Of a stretch of DNA of 64,000 bases, positions 1 through 9,000 are shown one piece after another (the stretch's first letter is position 1; the number at the start of each line of letters is the position of its first letter). A program made the translations under genes and the position numbers. Origin of the DNA: Neovahlkampfia damariscottae (taxonomy: Eukaryota > Heterolobosea > Selenaionea > Neovahlkampfiida > Neovahlkampfiidae); contig JABLTG010000062.1 of the NCBI GenBank assembly GCA_016618085.1, forward strand, positions 35,312 to 99,311, in the 5' to 3' direction. Below the pieces are notes generated by a model. It was not told where the DNA came from. It worked only from the letters and a program-made list of their open reading frames with translations, and made no database searches.

Positions 1-159
1 TGCTGAGAATAAATTAAAGGATCTTTTGTGAGCAGAATAGAAACTTGGATGTAATTTGTATTCCATTGAGAATGGTTTTTCTTGATTTTCCAAGTCTGTT
101 TCTTTTGGAAAATTTTTCAAAATTTCTTCATTTTCCAACACCTCCTCTTCTTCCAACAT
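1..159 (-). CDS. Unidentified gene, 5' end only (runs off the left edge)
   Basis: The first 53 codons of a minus-strand gene are present. It starts with MLEEEEVLENEEIL, so the N-terminus is very acidic, and then becomes more mixed (KLHPSFYSAHKRSFNLFSA) before leaving the window. The ATG at 159 is chosen because a CCAAT box lies 29 nt upstream, as at most genes here. It is divergent from XRCC3, with about 180 bp between the starts. I do not recognise the family from this fragment. Confidence 0.5.
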   Translation of the reverse strand, partial: MLEEEEVLENEEILKNFPKETDLENQEKPFSMEYKLHPSFYSAHKRSFNLFSA

Positions 160-188
160 TCTTCCAACAAAGTTCAAAATAAGTGATG

Positions 189-193
189 ATTGG
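189..193 (-). promoter_or_regulatory. CCAAT box of the partial minus-strand gene
   Basis: ATTGG on the plus strand (CCAATCA on the minus strand), 29 nt upstream of the ATG at 159. A separate ATTGG at 305-309 serves the divergent XRCC3 gene. Confidence 0.5.
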
Positions 194-341
194 TCAACTG
201 TCAATGGAACAAATAAAAAATTCTCCGATTTAGATTATTCAGTGTATTTCTTTTTTTTTGAATATCAAATATTTCCATTGAAAATTGGCTTTTCGACTCT
301 TTTTATTGGTTGCTTTTTTCATTTTATTCTGACAAACAAAG

Positions 342-1409
342 ATGTGGAAAGACCCAAACGAAGAAGTTAAAATTGAAGATGTCATGTCTTTGATCTATCA
401 AGAATCAAATGATTATCCTTCAATTGACCAGGTGTTGAGAAGCCTTTACTCTTTGAAGATTTTTACTCTGAATTCATTTATTCATGAACTCTGTATAGAT
501 AAAGAAAAATTACAAAAATCAATTTCGATACAAGATAAAATAGTATTTTCCAAGTTCGTTCATGAAGTAAGTACCATAGTACTCCTTGAACCGATGCAAA
601 TTGCTTCAAATTTTACGAACCAAATTCTTTCAACTGGATGTAATAAATTAGATGAACTTTTAAAAGGCGGAATTAGAACAAAAATGATTACTGAAATAGC
701 AGGATCAAGCTCTTCCGGAAAAACTCAAATTTCTCTTCAACTTTTACTTCAAACTGTTTTATCTGAAGATGAAGGAGGTTTATCAGGAAGTTCTGCATAT
801 TTTTCAACAAAAGATTTTCCTCTTAACCGATTAAAACAAATATCAACTCAAAGATATTCCAAAGAAAATTTATTAGACAACATTATTGTCCAACACATTC
901 AAAATGAAGAAGAACTTTATAAAAACCTACAAAACCTGTCACAAATAATTGAAAAAAGAAAAATTAAATTACTAATCATTGATTCTATTGCTTCATTATT
1001 CAGAATAAGCTCAAAAAAAGAAGAACTATTCAAAAGAAGTGAATCTTTATTCCAAATTTCAAGTTTTTTAAAAAATTTAGCTTATAAGTTTGATTTATGT
1101 ATTGTAGTTATAAATGAAGTTTCTTCTGTTTTTCTAAAAGAAGATGACTTACCAAGTTTGTTTGATGGAGAAAAAGTTAAACCAGCATTAGGTTTGACTT
1201 GGGAAAATTGGTAAAATTAGAATTTAAATTTAAACAAAAAAAAAAGTGTAAATGTTAGAATTCAAATAGAAAATACAAAAATGAAATTGAATGAAGATTT
1301 GTCTTCAACTGTGAGAAGAATGAAATTGATTTTTTCACCTTACGCTGTTTCTGGTGTTTCTCAATTTATTATCAATAAAACTGGAATACAGGATACTGAA
1401 ATTTGTTAA
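342..1409 (+). CDS. XRCC3: RAD51-paralog recombinase, XRCC3-like
   Basis: A RecA-fold ATPase of the RAD51 paralog family. XRCC3 works with RAD51C in homologous recombination and Holliday-junction processing. The helical N-terminus (about 1-100) is followed by a conserved opening STGCNKLDELLKGGI, Walker A GSSSSGKT (near residue 120), an XRCC3-type GGL..S.AYFSTKDFP segment, Walker B LLIIDSIAS and a C-terminal PALGLTWEN block. A 36-nt intron at 1211-1246 (GT..AG) splits that block; the second exon runs to TAA at 1409. Total length is about 344 aa, normal for XRCC3. The start is set by an ATTGG box at 305-309. The order of conserved blocks fits XRCC3 better than RAD51C or DMC1, but family naming rests on motif reading only. 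Confidence 0.8.
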
Positions 1410-1478
1410 CCATGGAAAATTTTATTTAATTTTTATTTTATTTTCATCTTCCAATCATTTCGTTTTTTTTTTGTGTTG

Positions 1479-3955
1479 ATGAGTAAACCGATAACAACTT
1501 GGAGTAAACTTGAAGAAACAACACAGAATAAAAGATTTATTGACATTGGAATTAAAAATCAAAGAGAAGATGAACAAAACAAAGAATTTTTAGACCCTCT
1601 GGAAATTGTTACAAGTTCAGAAGCAAATTCAGATAGATCAACAAAATATCGTCAAAAAAATTGGGATATAGCACAAATAATATCTTCAAGTGCCGAAAGT
1701 GGTTTGAATTTCATAAACAATTCTAAAATTTCCACCAGCAAAAAAGATTTCTGTTTCACAAGAAGAATTTTCAGCGACATACTTTTTAGCGAATGTACAC
1801 GATAAAACACCTTATTTAGATTTCTTAGGAACACCTAAAACTGTGGAAGAAAAAATGGAAGATCAACAAGCAAAGATTAGAAAATTAGTTCGTGAAAATT
1901 TCTCACAATTTAGAAGAGCAAAAGATGCTTTAGATGAAGTATACTCAACAAAAGATGCAATATTTACAACAAATTCAATTGAAAAATTAACTTTAAAATA
2001 TCAAGATGTTCAAACATCAGGTGAAAATTTATTTTCTCCGTTATGGAAAAGAAAACAAGAAATTGAAGAAATTAAACAAGTCACATCACTTTTTCAAAAG
2101 TATAATTTCATTTTTAGTTTACCAGATGAAATCAAAAAAAACATAAAAGAACGTGATTTTAAGAAGGTTTGAAAAATTAAAAAAATTAACAAAATTGATA
2201 GGTGGTTCATGATTACGAAAAAGGAAAATTTTTCAAAAAGAGATTAAAAACAAATATATTTTCAAGAACATTTGAAGCAATTGAAACAGAAATCAAAAAA
2301 TTAAGAGAAGATCTATTTTTAGAACTTAATATTGACAAACACGTAAAAGAAAGACACTTGAAATCAATGTTAAATGAACAAGAAAAAATTATCATTTATT
2401 TGTATGCTCTTGATGCTGATGTTGATCCTGCTGAAACATATTTGAAAAATTTAGTTTTTTATGTTTCTTCATTATTAGAGAATGCAATTCAATCACAACA
2501 TGAATTGTTATCAAATGATCCTATTGTGAGAGATAAATTAAATTTCCATGCCATCAAGAAATTAACTGAAACTTTATTAACAAAATTTCCATTGATAAAT
2601 GAATTAGCTCAAAATATCTTAACTGGAAAATTTCAAAAGAGAGGTGGTGTTATTCATAATAAATTACAAATGATTGAACAAAAGGAATTGAAACAAAACA
2701 AAATTAGTGAATTAATTAATGAAAATATCATCTCAACTTATTCTCAAAAAATAGAAGAAGTTATTTCCCACATTGACAGAGGATTCGCTCATCAAGATGT
2801 ATTATTTGAAAGTATAAAAGAATGTATGGATTGTAATAACTCATTACTTTCTTTAAACATTCCAAAATCATTCACAAAACAATTGAATGATTTTACAAAC
2901 AAATTAAAAAAAGATTTTGTAATGAATACATGTATTAGAACAATGAAAGAAATTGGAACACTGTATGAAAGTGAAGATTTCACTATTAATGAAAAATCAA
3001 TCACCAATTCACCAATATTGTTCAAAGCAAAATTAGAAAAGTTCATTGAAGTCTTATCACATTTTGTGACTAAAAATGATGTTCTAATGGGTGATATTAC
3101 AAAATATTACTTAAAATCAATTGCTTCTTTTGCTGATTGTATTCACGCATTGGCATTTCCAGTTGATGATTATGTTCATCAAAGTGATGAACATTTATTG
3201 GTACTTTTGAACAATTGCACTTATACAAAAAATAATATTCTTTCAAGTGTTACATTCAAATTTATAGAAACATTCTACTTTGCATCAATAGCACATTATC
3301 AAAAAGATGTTCAAATTCATACAGATGAATTTATTAACTCAAATATTATAGAATTTTCATTATACCAAAATTTAGAAAATTTTGTTATTGATGCATTTGT
3401 ACAAAGAAGATCTATCGCTTTATTACCATTTTATAACAAAGGTATTCATTTAGCTGGATATGATTGGAAGAAATCTTTGAAACCAACTGAAATTAGAAGT
3501 TTTGTTTTGGAAATTTTGGTAGATTTAGCTTTGATTCATTCTGAAGTTGAGAAATATGCAAAAGCTCATACTGAACAAATTTTCAAAACTTTATATGAAA
3601 TTATTTCTCAATTATTTGAACAATATATTCGTTTTGAATTGGATGAAATTAGGTATTGAATTCAATGATTTTATTGATTTTTTAAAAGTGAAAATGCTGC
3701 ATTTCAACTTGATATTGAATTTGAATTCATTCAAAGAGCTCTTGCAAAATATGAAACTAATGTAATTGTTGCACAATTTCTGAAATTACAAAAACATTTG
3801 GATCAAATATCTGGTTATGTTTTGAATTTTGATGATGAAAGTTTGAAAACAGAAATTATTAGAGGTATGCCCTTTTTGGTGATTAACTATGTTTCACAGA
3901 TTTTAGTGAAAAAACAAGAGTTCAATTGAATTGTTTTGATATCAAAAAATTGTAA
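1479..3955 (+). CDS. SEC5: Exocyst complex component Sec5 (EXOC2)
   Basis: Sec5 is a helical-rod subunit of the exocyst, which tethers secretory vesicles to the plasma membrane. The diagnostic block FLANVHDKTPYLDFLGT lies near residue 110, followed by a long coiled-coil and helical region and the Sec5 helical repeats. Introns: a first near 1691-1730 (acceptor before CAAAAAAGATT, two possible donors), then 2167-2201, 3651-3685 (approximate) and 3867-3901 (approximate). The ATG at 1479 lies 21 nt after a CCAATCA box. As written the frame stops at 3955, but dropping one A from the run at 3944-3949 would carry it through an intron (3971-4038) into a further exon ending at 4164. Length is about 760 aa either way. 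Confidence 0.8.
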
Positions 3956-4038
3956 TAAATGTTTATTGTTGGTAAGTCATTTACATTTTTTTGATTTAAG
4001 TCATTTAAATTTTTTCAAAAATATTCCAGTGGTACTAG

Positions 4039-4164
4039 TATACTGGTGAATCCTCAAAAGATCTCTTGGACAAATTTTTAGATAAATTTGAAATGAATTT
4101 AATACAACCCATAATAAAAATTGATTGTTTTGATAAATATTTTATATTCTTCGAGCATTTGTGA
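4039..4164 (+). other. Probable displaced last exon of Sec5
   Basis: An open, amphipathic-looking coding stretch (ESSKDLLDKFLDKFEMNL, then IIKIDCFDKYFIFF) follows an acceptor-like CTAG and ends in TGA at 4162-4164. A strong donor GTAAGT at 3971 pairs with it. It joins Sec5 only if one base is removed from the A run at 3944-3949, so either the assembly has a homopolymer error or the gene has a recent frameshift. The remainder of 3956-4394, up to the convergent F-box/RCC1 gene, shows no other gene. Confidence 0.4.
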
Positions 4165-4394
4165 AATGCAGGAAGAAAGAAATGTGTCTGCAGCTCATTT
4201 GCCATGATTTTCTCAATTAATTATTTTTTCTGGTTTTTGTCTTTGAAAAACCTGTGGTTTTTTTGAATCACTGTGAAAAAAAACCAAGAAAAATAGAGGG
4301 GAAATTAATTTTCTCGGAAAGAAATCAAACTTTTTGTAGAAAATAATTGGACTCTGATATGGTTGAATTGGTTCATTCTTGAATTGAAAAAAGT

Positions 4395-5855
4395 TTATTG
4401 GTCAATGTTCAACCTTCCAATGGCGACACTATGCTCAGTTCCACAAGACACAGTTTGAAAACTAATGTGCAATGGTTTAATGAAAATAGAACAGAACTTT
4501 TCATTATCATCCAAATGTTCTGTTGAGAAGCATTCATTACCCCTACCTAGAATTCCAATTTTTTTTTCATCTTCTCCAATTGAAATCAATTCTCCTTTTG
4601 CAGTAATTCCATAAAGTACTTTTTCATTTGAAGTGAAAAATTTCAAAGGTATCTGATCAAATATCGTTTGTCCAACTGGAGTAAAAGCAATCGCAGACTG
4701 CTTGTGTATCCAAAAATAATTCATTGAAGTTCCGTGAAAATTTGTGGAATCATGAACGTCAACAATTTTCATTGGTTGGTCAATCAATCCAAATGAAGTA
4801 GAACCTGTCAATTGGAGAACATAATTTTCATCCAAAAAAGCACTTGAATAAGAATTACAAGCTATATCTAATATTTGAGGATCATTTGAAAAATTAACTT
4901 TTGTGAGTTTGTATTCCATTTCTGAATGAGGCAAATTCAAATTAAAAGGAGCAATATTTCTTTCATCAAACTCTCTTCGTCTTCCAATTTGTCTCAAATC
5001 ATTCCTTCCAATACCATAAACCATTCCATTTTCATCTAAAAACATAGTGTGTCCACTTCCGCACCCAATTTTTTTAATCTTCATTCCTTCAAGTTGTTTA
5101 ACCATTTTTGGTTCATCCACATAAGGATAATTATTATTTCCTTCGTCTAAAATCCATTTTGATTCATTATCTGAATGACCTGCTCTTCCATTTTTATTGA
5201 AACCCCATCCAAAACAATTTCCATTCTCATCAAGAGCATAAGAAAACGCATATCCACAATAGATTGATTTGATATTTTGTAAATTCAATTTTGTTGGAGT
5301 TGATCGACTTTTTCTATCCTTTAGACCTAATTGACCAAATGCATTCGAGCCAAATGAATAAACTTCTCCAGTTCTTGATAAAGCCAATGTATGATATCCA
5401 CCTGTTGCAATTTGAATTATATCTTTTCCTATTAAGTTTGGTATCAATGTGAAAGTTGAAATTGAAGAAATTTTTTCATAATCTAATCCCAAACCAAGTT
5501 GTCCATGATCTGGTTCAAGTGGATTTTGTTCTAAACCCCATGATTTTGGACCTCTGTTATAGCCAACAGAGAAACAATTATTATATAAAGTTCTATGAAA
5601 CTCTTTCCAATTTTTTTCTTTTGAAAATTTAGGTAATACGTTTTCCAAAGTTGTGGTGAAAATTTTTGATGTCTTTAACAGTTTTTTTATAAAAATTTCT
5701 GAAACATCATACCAGAGTTTTTGTTTGTTTGCCAAATCAAAACAGATTCTTGAAATTTTTTGGAAATATAAGAGTTCTTTTGGTGTGAAGAATAATAGTA
5801 CATGGTAAAACGTGTCATGTGTTAAAAACTCAAACAAATTATTCTCATACTTCAT
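4395..5855 (-). CDS. F-box protein with RCC1-type beta-propeller
   Basis: A 486-aa protein. The N-terminus (about 5-45) reads as an F-box (FLTHDTFYHVLLFFTPKELL), which in known families docks Skp1 in SCF ubiquitin ligases. From about residue 110 there are RCC1 repeats: IATGGYHTLALSRTGEVYSFGSN, YCGYAFSYALDENGNCFGWG and GCGSGHTMFLDENGMVYGIG are typical blades, and the last one (VSCGTEHSVAIG) closes the propeller. The likely role is a substrate receptor (inferred). An upstream in-frame extension exists, but a CCAATCA box sits only 12 nt upstream of the ATG at 5855, so I take that Met as the start. The box at 5868-5872 lies inside the rejected extension. Confidence 0.8.
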   Translation of the reverse strand: MKYENNLFEFLTHDTFYHVLLFFTPKELLYFQKISRICFDLANKQKLWYDVSEIFIKKLLKTSKIFTTTLENVLPKFSKEKNWKEFHRTLYNNCFSVGYNRGPKSWGLEQNPLEPDHGQLGLGLDYEKISSISTFTLIPNLIGKDIIQIATGGYHTLALSRTGEVYSFGSNAFGQLGLKDRKSRSTPTKLNLQNIKSIYCGYAFSYALDENGNCFGWGFNKNGRAGHSDNESKWILDEGNNNYPYVDEPKMVKQLEGMKIKKIGCGSGHTMFLDENGMVYGIGRNDLRQIGRRREFDERNIAPFNLNLPHSEMEYKLTKVNFSNDPQILDIACNSYSSAFLDENYVLQLTGSTSFGLIDQPMKIVDVHDSTNFHGTSMNYFWIHKQSAIAFTPVGQTIFDQIPLKFFTSNEKVLYGITAKGELISIGEDEKKIGILGRGNECFSTEHLDDNEKFCSIFIKPLHISFQTVSCGTEHSVAIGRLNIDQ

Positions 5856-5867
5856 ACGATGGATTTG

Positions 5868-5872
5868 ATTGG
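5868..5872 (-). promoter_or_regulatory. CCAAT box deciding the F-box/RCC1 start
   Basis: CCAATCA on the minus strand, 12 nt upstream of the ATG at 5855. It argues against the longer in-frame reading that starts further upstream. Confidence 0.5.
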
Positions 5873-6013
5873 ATGAATGAATCCAGGCAAAATGAGATTG
5901 AAGTTCAATCAAATATTTTCATTCAAAACGACCAAAGGATTATAACACAAGTAAATATCGTAAAAAGAACCAAAGGAATGTTTGAAAACTTTTATTCACC
6001 AAAGTCTACAATA

Positions 6014-9000
6014 TTATTCAATGATCACGTAATCTGTTGAGCTTCTTCCAAATATTTCTGGAGTATACATTTCTTTAGCTACACAAGGAAGAACAATATA
6101 ATCACCCTTGATGGTGCAATTTCCACAATAATTCAACTCCTTGATACCTGGCCATAAGCAATCTGTGAAAACTTCAACTCTTTCATCCCTAATATTTTGA
6201 TATTGAAACCATTTGCTAAAAGAATGAATTGATCCCTTTCTTTCAAGAAATGGATTAAAAGGTTCAAATCCACCTGGAATTTTATCAATCAAAGCAACAT
6301 GATATTTTAAAGAATCTGTTACAATGGAAATACGGATATTGATAGTTTCACCAATGTTAAAATGATATCGCCCTTTTTTATCTTTTATAATTTCTTTTTT
6401 GTTTTGATTATAATATTTTCTTTCAATTAGGAAACCAAAATCACAAGGTTTCAAATTCAAATTTAAAGGAGAATAACTCATTACAAGGCGATAATATAAT
6501 CTTCCAATACCTTTCTTTTCTAATGTTAAATTTGATGAATTTTCTTTCAATAAATCTTCCATTGGAATCAACAATTGTTTTGAATCTAAACTCTTATTTT
6601 TAAATTCTAAACTACCACCATATGAATCACCAAACCATACATTTGTTTTAAAATTTGGGATTTCTTTTTCATATGTATCAAGGTATTTCTTCATTGATGT
6701 CAAAATGAAACAATTTTCTTGTGATGAATTCCATTTTCCACCAATTCTTCTTTCAAGTAAACCTTGTGCTATTTTTGGAATCAAGTAATTTGTGGGATCT
6801 ACTGAGATCAAAGTATTCATAATAATAGCATCAGTTCTAATATTTGATTGCAAAATAAGAAATCCATTTGATTCAACTTTTTCGACAAACCTTGCAGACT
6901 TTCCAGTTTCATTTACTGACTTCATCAAATAAGCATGAATTGTTGGAATCAATTTATCCTTTGGATCACAATAATCCAAAGTATACAATAAAAATGATAA
7001 TCCTTCCATTAAAATATTCTTTGTGTCACACTTTTTGAATAAATTATGTGATTTCTTTAACAAATCACTCTTATCACATTTCTCATGAAATGTCAATGCA
7101 TATTGAGCGAATGCTGTTAACGTATTGATAATTTTTGGATTAAAAAATGATATAAAAATTGAAGAAAAGTTCTTTGTTGAACATGAGTCAAAATTATTGA
7201 GGTATTGAAAAGATCTACTGATCACATCATCATCAACACTATAACCAGACTTCTTACAAAAGAATAATGTGTATCCAGCAAAACAAGAAACAAAAGGATC
7301 ATTAATTCCTGAATTCAAATAATTTGGTAAAAATGACCAACCACCCGATAGATTTTGATATTTACAAATGTTTTTGATTTTCTTGTTTATGAATGAATCA
7401 ATATCTTTTTCAGATGGCAATGATTTTATCTTATATAAGCTAATAACATCTTTTAATGCAAGTATCCCTAGAATCGATGAACACTCAGATTCTGTAAAAT
7501 TCCAATCAGATTCATCAAGTGAAATCACTGCATCTGTCAGAGTTTGAGCTGCTGTTGATGATGTTGATATTTCTAATCCTCCAGTTTCTTTGAATACTTC
7601 ATCCGTTTCTGGTGGTTGAATTGGTTGAATCACAATGTTATCATCATCTATTTCACCATAAATTGCAAATGATTCGGATGTAGCTGGGGTTAAAACTTTA
7701 AATTGCTTTTCAACAGCATCTGAGTAGATTCCTCCTTTGAGAATGGCTCCGAACTGCATTTTCGCAATTCCATGTTTACATGGTTTCACTGTAAAACAAA
7801 CCACATCCCTGGAATCTTTTTTGATTTTGAGGTTATACCCAATTTCTTTCTCAAAGTCTAAATTAAATGATCTGGCAGCTAAATCGATTTCAATATCTTC
7901 ATCTGATTGATTTTCTACAACAACTGGTATTTGAACATTCTCATCTCCTACATTCAAGAATCGAGGTAACATTGGTCTTATCATGAATGGAAGTGATACT
8001 GTGAAATTGGATTCAGTAGTTCCAAAGTAACATTCTTTGAAAGATGCTACGGCCATAATTCTGTATCTTGTCAAAGTATCTGGGAGTTTTATTTTGACTT
8101 TAACTTTCCCTTCTTTATCTGTGAATGTTGATGCTTCAAACGCAGCAACTGGATAGAAGTTTGTTCTTACTTCTAATTTTTCAGTTTTTTCTTGCTTTTC
8201 AGTTAACAAACCACCAACAGTCATATGCTCATGTTCTGAATCATGATCATCAAATTCTTCAAAAGATACTTCTTTGGAGATTGACGTTCCAAAAAATGGA
8301 AATCCTCCTGATTGTCGTTTTTTGGAATAAATATGTCTTCTATTGTTGAAATTTTGAAGAGATTCCTTTAATTGAATAGAACTTGAAGAATCAATGAAAT
8401 CAATGAATTCACGAGAACTTCTCTGTGATGCCTTGATAGATCTGGATAAAAAGTGATCCAAAGGATTTTTTAACTTATAATTTCCGAGATGTAACACTGC
8501 ATCATCTACAATCATCAACAATACATCTGCTCCTTCAACGGATTTTTTTTGGTAATCTAAAACTTCCACTTCAATTATTGTCTCTTCACCTGGTTTTAAT
8601 TGATTATTATCTTGGTTGATTGAAACATGCAAATGAGATTCAACAGGAAGTACTTTCAGATTCAATGATGCAAACATAGTTTTCTTTTTTTCTGAATTTT
8701 CGAAAATGGAAACAACAACAGCAAAATTTGGAATCATTTCTTTTGTAATTTTGATTTTTAACAAATATGAAGGTGAATCCAAAGTAAGTGTTTCTGATTT
8801 TATCACATCGTCACCTAAAACTAAAAGTTGAACATGAGATTTCTTAAAAGGTGACTGCAAATAAATTTCTGCTGTTTCATCAATTACATATTCTTCCTTA
8901 TTGGCAATCATCAATATTTCAGGTGCAGGTTCAAAAACATTATCATTGTTGTTTGAATCCACATAAAATGTAACACTTGTACAGTTTTTGTTTCCTTTTT

